Shown: piece after piece, positions 24,582 to 35,066 of the stretch
Layout: every line of letters starts with the position of its first letter
Numbering within the stretch: the first letter of the stretch is position 1
Assembly (NCBI RefSeq): GCF_010731875.1
Contig: NZ_AP022595.1
Location: 4,278,001 to 4,342,000, forward strand
DNA length: 64,000 bases
Direction: 5' to 3'
Source of the DNA: Mycolicibacterium sarraceniae
Lineage (GTDB): Bacteria; Actinomycetota; Actinomycetes; Mycobacteriales; Mycobacteriaceae
Notes under the pieces: generated by a model
Seen by the model: only the letters and a program-made list of their open reading frames with translations
Told to the model about the DNA's origin: nothing
Database searches by the model: none
Translations under genes and position numbers: made by a program

Positions 24582-25286
24582 GTGACGTCGAACACCCGCA
24601 GCACGCTGCGCAGCGTGAGTGCAGCAGTGGTCGCCACGGCGCGCCAGGTGTCCCGGAGACGGATTGTCGTCACCGCGATCGCCGCTGTGATTCTCGTCGC
24701 AGTCGCGCTGCTGATACCGCTGCCCACGGCGTTGCAGTTGCGGGATTGGGCGACCTCACTCGGGACGTGGTTCCCGCTGGCCTTCCTGGCCGCGCACATC
24801 GTCGTCACCGTGTTCCCGTTCCCCCGCACCGCGTTCACGCTGGCGGCCGGCCTGTTGTTCGGCCCGGCTCTCGGTGTGGGGATCGCCGTCGCCGCCAGCA
24901 CGGTCAGCGCTCTCATCGCGCTGCTGCTGGTGCGCGCGTTGGGTTGGCAGCTGAGCAAGCTGATCAGCCATCCTGCTCTTGCGTCGGTGGACGCCCGCCT
25001 GAATGCTCGCGGCTGGCCAGCGGTCTTCTCGCTGCGGATGATCCCGGCGGTCCCGTTCTCGGTGCTCAACTACGCCGTCGGCGCGTCGGCGGTGCGGGTG
25101 CTCCCCTACTTCTGGGCCACGCTGGCCGGGCTGATTCCCGGTACCGCCGCGGTGGTGTTCCTCGGCGACGCACTCACGGGCAATATCAGCCCGCTACTGG
25201 TGCTGGTGTCGGTGTGCACCGCGGCCGTCGGCGTCGGTGGGTTGGCTTACGAGGTTCGGCGTCACCGCAGGGCTGACGTCGAATAG
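24582..25286 (+). CDS. TVP38/TMEM64 (DedA-related) membrane protein
   Basis: 234 residues, with about six hydrophobic stretches. The SNARE-associated/VTT-domain core shows FPFPRTAFTLAAGLLFGPALG, the hallmark F/GPxxG loop, and RMIPAVPFSVLNYAVGAS. Family members are linked to lipid scrambling and membrane integrity; the substrate is unknown. It is the counterpart of Rv1491c, also divergent from mutA. The GTG at 24582 is preferred because TAATCT (24568-24573) lies eight bases upstream, close to a leaderless start; the frame is open back to ATG 24528. Its end overlaps the convergent gene at 25262 by 25 bases. Confidence 0.85.
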   Translation: MTSNTRSTLRSVSAAVVATARQVSRRRIVVTAIAAVILVAVALLIPLPTALQLRDWATSLGTWFPLAFLAAHIVVTVFPFPRTAFTLAAGLLFGPALGVGIAVAASTVSALIALLLVRALGWQLSKLISHPALASVDARLNARGWPAVFSLRMIPAVPFSVLNYAVGASAVRVLPYFWATLAGLIPGTAAVVFLGDALTGNISPLLVLVSVCTAAVGVGGLAYEVRRHRRADVE

Positions 25287-25705
25287 CTGCCGCGCAGTAG
25301 TTGTTCGATCCGATCCAACAATTGATTCGGGTCAGACTCGGCGCCCTTATTCCACGTCACGAGAGCGCGATACAGGTTGATCGGCTCGACCGTCAGTTGC
25401 AGGCCGAGCATCACGGTCTGGGGCGCGTCGTCCGTAGATTCCGCAGGGCGGTAAGCAATCTCAATCTGCAGAGCCTTTGCTCCACTGACTGAGTTCGCCA
25501 CCCATTTGGGGGTGATCGCCTCGATGCGTTCCCTGGGAAGCTCGCCGGGCCGGATTCGGGGATCGGCGACCCGGATGGTCAAGGTCGACGGCGTCAACGC
25601 CACTGGCAACTCGCCCGCCAGGCAGCCGTGGCCGCACCAGCACTGATATCCGCCGGACGCGACGCACCTCCGCATACCAGCAAACGAGGCCAAGGGACCA
25701 CTCAC
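25262..25705 (-). CDS. conserved mycobacterial protein of unknown function (Rv1489 region)
   Basis: 147 residues. The N-terminal part has a cysteine cluster (Cys at residues 14, 22, 24 and 28 in CVASGGYQCWCGHGC); the rest looks like a beta-rich domain (TIRVADPRIRPGELP, LQIEIAYRP, TVMLGLQLTVEP) with a C-terminal helix. No transmembrane segment is seen. It starts at GTG two bases after the stop of the disrupted small gene upstream (TGAAGGTG), which suggests coupled translation, and follows the SPFH and NfeD genes, so it may be part of that membrane-domain operon. I do not recognise a characterised family. Confidence 0.6.
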   Translation of the reverse strand: MSGPLASFAGMRRCVASGGYQCWCGHGCLAGELPVALTPSTLTIRVADPRIRPGELPRERIEAITPKWVANSVSGAKALQIEIAYRPAESTDDAPQTVMLGLQLTVEPINLYRALVTWNKGAESDPNQLLDRIEQLLRGSYSTSALR

Positions 25706-25707
25706 CT

Positions 25708-25877
25708 TCAGGTGGCTCGGCCGAAGTCGCGCACCCGGACATGCGAGCCAACGGCCAGGGCGAAGTAGATCGCAGCGTGACGGCGGTGAATCGGGCCAGC
25801 GCCGGGATCGCGCACAGTGCGGCGTCGGCGGCCTGTCCCGCGGCCATCAGGGTGTAGATCCGCGGTGACGCCTGCAC
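25708..25877 (-). pseudogene. small hydrophobic protein, disrupted by a single-base frameshift
   Basis: From GTG 25877 one frame reads QASPRIYTLMAAGQAADAAL and on through FTAVT with strong third-position G/C. Coding character then jumps to a second frame reading AAIYFALAVGSHVRVRDFGR and ending at the TGA at 25708-25710. Adding one base near 25770-25780 would give a single product of 56 residues with one or two hydrophobic helices. It lies between the SPFH gene and the gene at 25262. No slippery heptamer for programmed slippage is seen, so a mutation or a sequence error is more likely. Family unknown. Confidence 0.45.
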
Positions 25878-25881
25878 CGGA

Positions 25882-27117
25882 CTACTGCTCGTTGCCGTGC
25901 CGCGGGGCGTACTGCGGGTCAGCCGGTGGGGCCTGCTGCTCGGACAGCGGCGGGTAGGACACCGGCGGGGCGATCGGCGGGGGCGGTGGTACCGGAGCCG
26001 CACCGACCGCGGGCACCGAGGTGCGGGCCTCGGCCTCGGCTTTGGCCACCGCCTGCGCGATCGCGGGGTCGGTCTTGGTGTCGAACCAGTCGGCGACCTC
26101 ATCGGCGTCGTCGTCGGCCTTGGGGACGTTCTCCTCCACCGGTGACGGCGTGTACCGGAAGACGCCGTCCTCACCGGGCGCGCCCAGCATCTTGGTGAAT
26201 CCCTGCAGCGCCGAACCGAAGTCACTGGGCACCAGCCACACCTTGTTGGCTTCACCCTTGGCCATCTGCGGCAGCGTCTGCAGGTACTGGTAAGCCAGCA
26301 TCTCCGGGGTGGGCCGGCCCGCTTTGATCGCAGCGAACGTCTTCTCGATGGCCTTGGCCTGGCCCTGTGCCTGCAGGTAGGACGCGGCCCGCTCACCTTG
26401 GGCCCGCAGGATCCGGGACTGCCGGTCGGCCTCGGCGGCCAGGATCGCGGCCTGCTTGGCGCCCTCGGCGGCCAGGATCTGTGCCTGCTTCTGGCCCTCG
26501 GCCTGTTTGATCGACGCCTCTCGGCTGCCTTCGGCGGTGAGGATCATCGCGCGCTTCTCTCGGTCGGCGCGCATCTGCTTTTCCATCGAGTCCTGGATGG
26601 ACGGCGGCGGGTCGATACTGCGTAACTCGACGCGGGCCACCCGCAGGCCCCAGCGGCCGGTGGCCTCGTCCAGCACGCCGCGGAGTTGGCCGTTGATCTG
26701 ATCGCGGCTAGTCAACGTCTGCTCGAGGGTCATACCGCCGACGACATTGCGCAGCGTCGTGGTGGTCAGCTGTTCCACACCGACGATGTAGTTGCTGATC
26801 TGGTAGACCGCCGCCTGCGGGTTGGTGACCTGGAAATACACCACGGTGTCGATGTTGACGGTCAGGTTGTCCTCGGTGATGACCGGTTGTGGCGGGAACG
26901 ACACCACCCGCTCCCGCAGGTCGACCCGGGCCCGGACCTTGTCCACGAACGGAATCAGCAAAGTGAGCTGCCCCGACACCGTCTTGCTGTAGCGCCCGAG
27001 CCGTTCGATGACGGCCGCCTCGGCCTGCGGGATCAGGGCGATGGACTTGGCGACCACGATGATCGCGAAGATCACCAACACCGCAAGCAGGACCAAAGCC
27101 GCTATGCCACCGTCCAT
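25882..27117 (-). CDS. SPFH/stomatin-family membrane scaffold
   Basis: 411 residues. One N-terminal membrane helix (ALVLLAVLVIFAIIVVAKSI) is followed by an SPFH/band-7 domain (VIERLGRYSKTVSGQLTLLI). Next comes a long Ala/Glu/Gln-rich coiled coil (about 190-280, with AEGQKQAQILAAEGAKQAAI) and an unusual Pro-rich tail from about 365 to the end. Homologue of Rv1488. Such proteins form ring-like scaffolds in the membrane and pair with NfeD, which lies 12 bases upstream here. The role in mycobacteria is unproven. Start ATG with GGAGAA nearby. Confidence 0.9.
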   Translation of the reverse strand: MDGGIAALVLLAVLVIFAIIVVAKSIALIPQAEAAVIERLGRYSKTVSGQLTLLIPFVDKVRARVDLRERVVSFPPQPVITEDNLTVNIDTVVYFQVTNPQAAVYQISNYIVGVEQLTTTTLRNVVGGMTLEQTLTSRDQINGQLRGVLDEATGRWGLRVARVELRSIDPPPSIQDSMEKQMRADREKRAMILTAEGSREASIKQAEGQKQAQILAAEGAKQAAILAAEADRQSRILRAQGERAASYLQAQGQAKAIEKTFAAIKAGRPTPEMLAYQYLQTLPQMAKGEANKVWLVPSDFGSALQGFTKMLGAPGEDGVFRYTPSPVEENVPKADDDADEVADWFDTKTDPAIAQAVAKAEAEARTSVPAVGAAPVPPPPPIAPPVSYPPLSEQQAPPADPQYAPRHGNEQ

Positions 27118-27129
27118 GAAGGGTTCTCC

Positions 27130-27564
27130 TCACCCGTTCTTCCAGACGACCGCCGTGGCACCGTCGATGTGCATGACGGTGACGTGGTCGCCCGGCTCGT
27201 AGACATCGTTGTCGTCGAAGGGGCGTGCCGTCCACACCTCGCCGTCGAGCTTCACCTGGCCTTCATGCTGCGCCACCCGATCCAGCACGAGTGCGCTCTT
27301 GCCCTCCAGCGCCTTGACGGGTTCCAGCATCCCCTCGCCCTTGGTGAATCTGCGCCGCAGCGCGGGGCGCACGGTCAGCAGGAGCAGCACCGAAACCACC
27401 AAGAACACCGCGCCGTCTGCCCAGATGGGCAGGTTCAGCAGCCAGTTCGACCCGGCCGCGGCGAGTGCGCCGCCGGACAGCATTAGCAGGAACATATCGC
27501 CCGTGAGCGCCTCGGCACCGGCAAGACCCAGGGCGAACACGAGCCAGATCAGCGCCGCGGGCAT
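27130..27564 (-). CDS. NfeD-like membrane protein
   Basis: 144 residues. Two or three N-terminal membrane helices (MPAALIWLVFALGLAGAEAL; AVFLVVSVLLLLTV) are followed by a C-terminal OB-fold domain (VKLDGEVWTARPFDDNDVYE). This is the short NfeD form without a ClpP-like protease domain. NfeD proteins associate with SPFH scaffolds, and the SPFH gene follows by 12 bases, as in M. tuberculosis Rv1487-Rv1488. Confidence 0.9.
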   Translation of the reverse strand: MPAALIWLVFALGLAGAEALTGDMFLLMLSGGALAAAGSNWLLNLPIWADGAVFLVVSVLLLLTVRPALRRRFTKGEGMLEPVKALEGKSALVLDRVAQHEGQVKLDGEVWTARPFDDNDVYEPGDHVTVMHIDGATAVVWKNG

Positions 27565-27642
27565 GACGCCAGGATATCCCGGTAAACCGTGCAGCGGTTG
27601 AAGAAGGCCGCTTCAACGTGGAACCACTACACTGCGAGCATC

Positions 27643-28503
27643 ATGTGGTGCCCGAGTGTTTCGCTGTCCCTGTGGGCCAACGCCTGGCTGGCCGGCCAAG
27701 CCGCGCCCGACGATGTTCTTGACGCGTTATCGGCTTGGGCGCCAACACATTCGGTGACCGCCTACGACTCGGTCGCAGCCGGTCACACCGGCCTGCCGTG
27801 GCCGGATGTCGACGACGCCGGTGCGGTGTCGCTGCTGCAGACGCTGCGGACCGTCGCCGGTCGCTCAATCGATGCCCAGCCGCCGGCGATCAGCGTCGCG
27901 CTGCCGGTTCCCGGCGACGTCCGCGGCCTGGCACCCGGCACCCAATTCCAGCGGGACGCACTGGCCTCCGGGGAGGCGATCATCGTCACCAGCCCGGCCG
28001 GCGACACGATCGGTGTGGTCCCCGAGTTCGAGTACGACGACGTCGACGACGAGCTGCCCGACTGCGACCGGGTGCCCGAACTGTGCGCGCTGTCGTGGAC
28101 CGTGTACTCGCTGCCTGCGGCTCCGTTGGTCGACTACCGCGATCTCGGCGAGGCCGAGTACGAGCTGCGTTCAGCGGTGCGGTCAGCCGCCGACACGCTC
28201 GGCGCCCTGCAGCTCGGCGCTGCCGGCGGCATCGACGACCCGCGCGGGCTCGTCGAGCAGGTGCTCGAAACCGGCAGGCACCACCGCGCCCCCGAACACG
28301 CTCCGACGCGGGCGCTGCGGGTGTTGGAGAACGCCGCGCACGTCGACGCGATCATCACGGTCAGCTCGGGATTGATGCCGATCGGCACCCAAAGCGCATC
28401 GGAGGCTCAGATCGCCAACGCCGCACTGCGGCCCCTGGCCTCGATCGTGCGCTCGGCGCGGATCGCCGCGGTCACTGCGATCCTGCACTCGGCCTGGCAC
28501 TAG
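27643..28503 (+). CDS. conserved mycobacterial protein of unknown function (Rv1486c-like)
   Basis: 286 residues, acidic, without signal peptide or membrane helix. Features include an N-terminal WANAWLAGQ segment, a [18 protein letters not shown] block and a C-terminal helical half. Position and length match Rv1486c, opposite hemH. The ATG at 27643 is nine bases after TACACT (27628-27633), a TANNNT box, which implies a leader of only two or three bases. The last 32 bases overlap the convergent hemH 3' end. No enzymatic motif is recognised. Confidence 0.75.
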   Translation: MWCPSVSLSLWANAWLAGQAAPDDVLDALSAWAPTHSVTAYDSVAAGHTGLPWPDVDDAGAVSLLQTLRTVAGRSIDAQPPAISVALPVPGDVRGLAPGTQFQRDALASGEAIIVTSPAGDTIGVVPEFEYDDVDDELPDCDRVPELCALSWTVYSLPAAPLVDYRDLGEAEYELRSAVRSAADTLGALQLGAAGGIDDPRGLVEQVLETGRHHRAPEHAPTRALRVLENAAHVDAIITVSSGLMPIGTQSASEAQIANAALRPLASIVRSARIAAVTAILHSAWH

Positions 28504-29530
28504 CCGCGCACGCGGGTGTGCACAACCGCCCGTCGACGCTGGCCCCGTACCCCGCAACCGGCTCGGCGCCCATCACTCGCACCGGTTCGCGGCCGTCACG
28601 TACTTCGTCGACGAGGTCAAGGATCAGCCGCGCGAAGCGGCGCTGCGCGTTGGGTGTCGACGCCCGCGCCAACGCGACGCCGAGATCATCTGCCTGCTGG
28701 CGCAATTCGCTGTCCAGGTCCCACACCACCTCGATGTGGTCGGAGACGAACCCCACCGGGCAGACCAGCACAGCCTTGGTGCCCGATCCGGCCAGCGCCG
28801 AGAGATGTTCGCCGACATCGGGTTCCAGCCACGGCACCTGCGGCGGCCCCGAACGGGATTGCCAGACCACGTCGTAGTCCGGGTAGCCGGCGGCCGCGGC
28901 CACCAGCGCCGCGGCGTACCGGACCTGGCGGGCATACAGATCCGGCCCGCACCGGTCGGCGGCGCGCAGCGGTATCGAGTGTGCGGTGAACACCAGCCGC
29001 GCATCGGCGCGCAGCGAATCCGGCAGCGTCGCGGCGGCGTCGGCGATCGCGTCGGCGAACATCGCCACCAGCAGCGGATGGTCGAAGTATTGGCGCAGCT
29101 TCACCAATTCCGGGGCGCCGTCGCCGACGGCGGCAAGGGCGCGGGCGATGTCCTCCTGGTACTGCGCGCAACCGGAATAGCCGCCCCAGGCCGAGGTGGC
29201 GAACACCGCGGCGCGGCGCACACCGTCGGAAGCCATTGCGGCAACGGTGTCTTCGATGAGCGGCCGCCAGTTACGGTTGCCGAAGTACACCGGCAGCTGC
29301 TCACCGCGCTCGGCGAGTTCGGCGCGGATCTCGTCGATCACGGCGCGGTTGATGCCGTTGATCGGCGATACCCCGCCGAAATGCAGATAGTGCTCGGCGA
29401 CCGAAGCCAGGCGCTCCGGCGGGATCCCCCGACCTCGAGTGACGTTCTCCAGGAACGGCATCACCTGCTCAGGCCCCTCCGGTCCGCCGAACGACAGGAC
29501 CAGGAGTGCGTCAAACGCCGGAACGGACAT
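28472..29530 (-). CDS. hemH: ferrochelatase (actinobacterial, coproporphyrin type)
   Basis: 352 residues. It inserts iron into the porphyrin, which in Actinobacteria is coproporphyrin III on the coproporphyrin-dependent heme route. Conserved parts: [20 protein letters not shown] at the N-terminus, the catalytic region [10 protein letters not shown], and [18 protein letters not shown]. The C-terminus carries LCTPACAA, part of the cysteine set that holds a [2Fe-2S] cluster in mycobacterial ferrochelatase; a further Cys is in SGCAQYQED. Starts three bases after the inhA stop, so it is the third gene of fabG1-inhA-hemH. Confidence 0.95.
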   Translation of the reverse strand: MSVPAFDALLVLSFGGPEGPEQVMPFLENVTRGRGIPPERLASVAEHYLHFGGVSPINGINRAVIDEIRAELAERGEQLPVYFGNRNWRPLIEDTVAAMASDGVRRAAVFATSAWGGYSGCAQYQEDIARALAAVGDGAPELVKLRQYFDHPLLVAMFADAIADAAATLPDSLRADARLVFTAHSIPLRAADRCGPDLYARQVRYAAALVAAAAGYPDYDVVWQSRSGPPQVPWLEPDVGEHLSALAGSGTKAVLVCPVGFVSDHIEVVWDLDSELRQQADDLGVALARASTPNAQRRFARLILDLVDEVRDGREPVRVMGAEPVAGYGASVDGRLCTPACAASARPSAGSQ

Positions 29531-29533
29531 CGG

Positions 29534-30343
29534 TTAGAGCAGCTGGGTGCTGGCGCCGCCGTCGGCGAAGATAATCGTGCCGGTGGTGGCCGGCAGCCAG
29601 TCCGACAGTAGCGCGCACACCGTCTTGGCGACCGGTGTCGGGTCCTTCATGTTCCAGCCCAGCGGGGCACGCTGATCCCAGCCCTCTTCGAGCAGCTTCA
29701 TCTGGGCGCCGGCTTCGTCACCGAGCGCGCCACCGACGATGGCACTCATTGCCAGGGTCCGGATCGGGCCTGCGGCAACCAGATTCGAGCGAACCCCGAC
29801 CTTGCCGGCTTCACGAGCAACGAACCGGTTGACCGATTCCAGTGCGCTCTTGGCGACCGTCATCCAGTTGTAGGCCGGCATCGCCCGGGTCGGGTCGAAA
29901 TCCATGCCGACGATGCCGCCACCGGGGTTCATCACCGGCAGCATGGCCTTGGCCAGCGAGGCGTAGGAGTACGCCGAGATGTGAATGCCCTTGGCGACAT
30001 CCTCGTAGGGCGCGTCGAAGAACGGGTTGATGCCCATGCCGGTCTGCGGCATGAAACCGATGGAGTGCACCACCCCGTCGATCCCGTTGCCCTCTCCGAT
30101 CTCGGCGGTGATCCGGTCAGCCAGCGTCGAGAGGTGCTCCTCGTTCTGCACGTCGAGTTCGAGCAACGGCGCCGGATGGGGCAGCCGGTCGGCGATCCGC
30201 TGGATCAGCTTCATTCGGTCGAACCCGGTGAGCACCAGTTTAGCGCCGGCCTCCTGGGCAACCTTGGCGATGTGGAACGCGATCGACGAGTCGGTGATGA
30301 TCCCCGTGACGAGGATGCGCTTGCCTTCAAGAAGCCCTGTCAT
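29534..30343 (-). CDS. inhA: NADH-dependent enoyl-ACP reductase InhA
   Basis: 269 residues, the same length as the M. tuberculosis enzyme. It catalyses the last reduction of FAS-II mycolic acid elongation and is the target of isoniazid-NAD. The active-site run [16 protein letters not shown] gives Tyr158 and Lys165; [11 protein letters not shown] contains the wild-type Ile21, and [12 protein letters not shown] contains wild-type Ser94. No known resistance substitution is seen at these sites. 13 bases after fabG1, with which it shares a promoter. Confidence 0.98.
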   Translation of the reverse strand: MTGLLEGKRILVTGIITDSSIAFHIAKVAQEAGAKLVLTGFDRMKLIQRIADRLPHPAPLLELDVQNEEHLSTLADRITAEIGEGNGIDGVVHSIGFMPQTGMGINPFFDAPYEDVAKGIHISAYSYASLAKAMLPVMNPGGGIVGMDFDPTRAMPAYNWMTVAKSALESVNRFVAREAGKVGVRSNLVAAGPIRTLAMSAIVGGALGDEAGAQMKLLEEGWDQRAPLGWNMKDPTPVAKTVCALLSDWLPATTGTIIFADGGASTQLL

Positions 30344-30356
30344 ATCAGTCCTTTAC

Positions 30357-32183
<1,827 letters not shown>

Positions 32184-32187
<4 letters not shown>

Positions 32188-33128
32188 TGACGGCCCGCCA
32201 TGGCGCCGCGGCGTCGCGACGCGACGAATCGCACGATATCGGCTATCCAGTCGCGGTCGGTCCGCAGCGTCATCAGCGGCGCACCGCAGCGGCGCAGGGT
32301 GCGCGCCACTTCCTCACGGTGCGCCGTGGCGGCACGGGCGAAATCGTCACGCAGCTGCTCGTCGATAGTGAACTCGCGGGTGGCGCCGGATTCGGCGTCC
32401 TGCAGGATCACATCGCCGACCGGTGGCAGTTCGACATCGCGCGGGTCGAGCACCTCGATGCCCAGAACTTCGTGGCGGGCGGCGATCGCGCGTAGCGGGC
32501 GCATCCAGGTGATCGGGCCAAGGAAGTCACTGATCACCACCGCCATCCCGCGGCGGCGCTCGGGCCGGCGCAGGGCGTCGATGGCGGCGGCCAGATCACC
32601 GCGCACTCCCGGTGGCGCCTTGGGCATGGTGGCGATGGTCCGCAACATGGTCTGCTCGTGCATGCGACCGGACAGCGCAGGGACGCGGGTGATGGTGTCG
32701 CCGTTGGCGATGATCGCGCCGAGGCGGTTACCGCCGCCGCTGTTGAGGTAGGTGATCGCCGCCGCGGCAGCCACCGCCAGATCCCGTTTCTCGCAGCCGG
32801 TGGTGCCGAAGTCGAGGCTGGCCGACATGTCGACCACCAGCCACGTTTCCAGCTCGCGGTCGGCGATCATCTGCCGGACGTGCGGAACCTGCGTGCGCGC
32901 GGTGACCGACCAGTCCATCCGGCGGACATCGTCGCCGGGTTGATAGATCCGCGAATCCCCGGGCTCAGAACCCGGCCCCGGAATCAGGCCCAGGTGGTCA
33001 CCGTGCAGTACCCCGTCGAGCTTGCGGGTGATCGTCAGCTCGAGTGTGCGCAGTGCCGCAGAGAGCTTGGCGTCACTGATCTCACCGCGCTGAAACGACG
33101 GCGGGTGCAAGGTTTGCGAGTCGCTCAC
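32184..33128 (-). CDS. DUF58 protein (Rv1480)
   Basis: 314 residues. It contains the DUF58 signature [20 protein letters not shown] followed by [12 protein letters not shown], a degenerate VWA-type metal site. No membrane helix. It sits between moxR1 (GTGA overlap at 33125-33128) and the VWA protein (ATGA overlap at 32184-32187). The three overlapping genes form a conserved MoxR-DUF58-VWA operon; DUF58 members probably link the AAA+ ATPase to its substrate. Function in mycobacteria unproven. Confidence 0.9.
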
Positions 33129-34243
33129 CGACCGTTGGCACCCGCGCCGGCGGGAACCACCGGCGGCACCGAATGTCCTTGCTGCGGAACGGCATTCACC
33201 TGCGGCAGAGCGACGGTCTGCAGGATCCGGTTGATGACGGTTTCGGCCTTGATGTCATCGGCGAGCGCGTCGTAGGTCAGCACCAGCCGGTGGCGCAGCA
33301 CATCCGGGATCACATCGATGACATCCTGCGGGATGACGTAGTCGCGGCCGCGCACCAGCGCCAGGGCACGGGCGGCGGCGATGATGCCGAGCGACGCACG
33401 CGGCGAGGCGCCGAAGGCGATCCAGGCCTTGACGTCATTGAGGCCGAACTGTTCGGGCCGGCGCGTCGCGGTGACTACCCGGACCACGTAATCCACCAAT
33501 GCGTGGTGGACGAAGTTGTTGGCGGCGACATTCTGCAGCCTCAGCAGGTCGCCCGTCTCGAGGATCTGCTTGGGCTCCGGCGGGGTCACACCCATCCGGT
33601 AAATGATCTCGCGCTCTTCTTCAGGCGACGGGTAGTCGACGTTGATCTTGAACAGGAAGCGGTCGCGCTGGGCTTCCGGCAGCGGGTAGACACCCTCGTT
33701 CTCGATCGGGTTCTGGGTCGCCATCACCAGGAACGGCTTGGGCAGCTCGTAGGTCTTGCCGCCGATGGAGATCTTGCGCTCGGCCATGACCTCCAGCAGT
33801 GCCGATTGCACCTTTGCCGGGGCGCGGTTGATCTCGTCGGCCAGCAGGAAGTTCACCACCACCGGGCCGAGTTCGATGTCGAACTCTTCGCGGCCCTGCC
33901 GGTAGATACGGGTACCGATGATGTCGGTGGGCACCAGGTCGGGGGTGAACTGGATGCGGGCGAAGGTGCCGCCGACCACCTTGGCGAAGGTCTCGACCGC
34001 CAGCGTCTTGGCGACGCCGGGGACACCCTCAAGCAGGACGTGTCCCTTGGCCAGCAGCCCGACCAGGATGCGCTCGACGAGCTGGTCCTGGCCGACGATG
34101 ATCCGCTTGACCTCGAAGATCGCCCGCTCCAGGGTGTTCACCTCGCCGGCCAGACCGTTACCGCCGGACGGCGGGGCGGCCGGAGCTCCGGCCGGTCCGG
34201 CAAACGCTCCGGGGCCTGCGGGCGACCCACCTGGTGACGTCAT
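33125..34243 (-). CDS. moxR1: MoxR-family AAA+ ATPase
   Basis: 372 residues. A Pro/Gly/Ala-rich N-terminal tail of about 30 residues leads into a MoxR AAA+ core: Walker A GVPGVAKT, then IGTRIYRQGREEFDIELGPV, Walker B FLLADEINRAPAKVQSALLE, and ATQNPIENEGVYPLPEAQRD. The ATG at 34243 has GGAGGAAG just upstream; an open frame further upstream is not coding. MoxR proteins act as chaperones for complex assembly and here drive the DUF58/VWA pair. About 107 bases separate it from ripB. Confidence 0.95.
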   Translation of the reverse strand: MTSPGGSPAGPGAFAGPAGAPAAPPSGGNGLAGEVNTLERAIFEVKRIIVGQDQLVERILVGLLAKGHVLLEGVPGVAKTLAVETFAKVVGGTFARIQFTPDLVPTDIIGTRIYRQGREEFDIELGPVVVNFLLADEINRAPAKVQSALLEVMAERKISIGGKTYELPKPFLVMATQNPIENEGVYPLPEAQRDRFLFKINVDYPSPEEEREIIYRMGVTPPEPKQILETGDLLRLQNVAANNFVHHALVDYVVRVVTATRRPEQFGLNDVKAWIAFGASPRASLGIIAAARALALVRGRDYVIPQDVIDVIPDVLRHRLVLTYDALADDIKAETVINRILQTVALPQVNAVPQQGHSVPPVVPAGAGANGR

Positions 34244-34350
34244 CGACTTCCTCCACAGCTGTTGGTTTTGTCGGGCACCTCGGTACCCGCTCACAACTAT
34301 TCCAGGCGTTCTGGGATCCGTCGACGTACCCCGTTCGCTGGCGCGTCTGG

Positions 34351-35040
34351 TTAGGTCTCGATGATGCGCGTCAGGTAGGGCGTCATACCCGCGGTGCGGA
34401 CTGGGCTGACGGTCACGTGACCGGCCGCCGACGACGCCTCGAGCATCTGCCCGTTGCCCAGATAGATGGTGACGTGCTGGGTGCCGTTCGGCCCGTAGAA
34501 GATGAGATCGCCGCGTTTGGCCTGCGACGGCGGGATGTGACGGCCGGCGTTGTACTGGTCGCCGGAGTACTTGGGTAGCTGCACGCCAACGCCTGCGAAG
34601 GCATAGCGGACAAATCCCGAGCAGTCGTAGCCGACCTTGCCCGCGTCCTCTTCCACGCCGGCACTGGGTCCGTTGATCGCGCCGCCGCCCCACGAGTAGG
34701 GCACGCCCTGCTGCGAGGCACCACGGGCGATCACGTATTCGATGGCCTGCGGTCCCCTGACCCGGCTGCCGGGCAGCGCCGACGGAGAGCCGCCGATGCC
34801 GAGGCCGGCCAGGAACTTGCGGCCCAGGTCCATCGTCGCCTGCGCGGACTGCTGGGCAACCTGCAGTGAGGCGTTGGCCACCGCAAGCGGGTCACCGGGG
34901 GCGCCCGCGCTCAGCAGCTTGGGCAGCGTCGGATCCCACTCGCCCGGATCGGCGTTCGCCGGACCGGCAAGACCGAATGCCAGGGTGAGCGCCGTCAGGA
35001 CCGTTCCCACGAAGACCCGTCGAGAACTAGTGCGAAACAT
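34351..35040 (-). CDS. ripB: NlpC/P60 peptidoglycan endopeptidase RipB
   Basis: 229 residues. Sec signal peptide ending in ANA (residues 28-30), then a short linker and a C-terminal NlpC/P60 domain with catalytic Cys140 (GYDCSGF) and His189 (TQHVTIYLG). It cleaves the D-Glu to meso-DAP bond of stem peptides in the cell wall. It lacks the coiled-coil inhibitory domain of RipA, which lies 26 bases upstream and shares the WDPTLP...GDP linker pattern, so the two arose by duplication. Confidence 0.95.
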   Translation of the reverse strand: MFRTSSRRVFVGTVLTALTLAFGLAGPANADPGEWDPTLPKLLSAGAPGDPLAVANASLQVAQQSAQATMDLGRKFLAGLGIGGSPSALPGSRVRGPQAIEYVIARGASQQGVPYSWGGGAINGPSAGVEEDAGKVGYDCSGFVRYAFAGVGVQLPKYSGDQYNAGRHIPPSQAKRGDLIFYGPNGTQHVTIYLGNGQMLEASSAAGHVTVSPVRTAGMTPYLTRIIET

Positions 35041-35066
35041 AGAAAAAGCTCCTGTACAACTCCGCG

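Noticed and set aside
25461..26396. 311-codon minus-strand open frame across the SPFH gene and beyond
   Set aside because: Mostly Arg/Pro/Ser shadow of the SPFH frame; only its last part (25780-25877) looks coding and is treated as the disrupted small gene.
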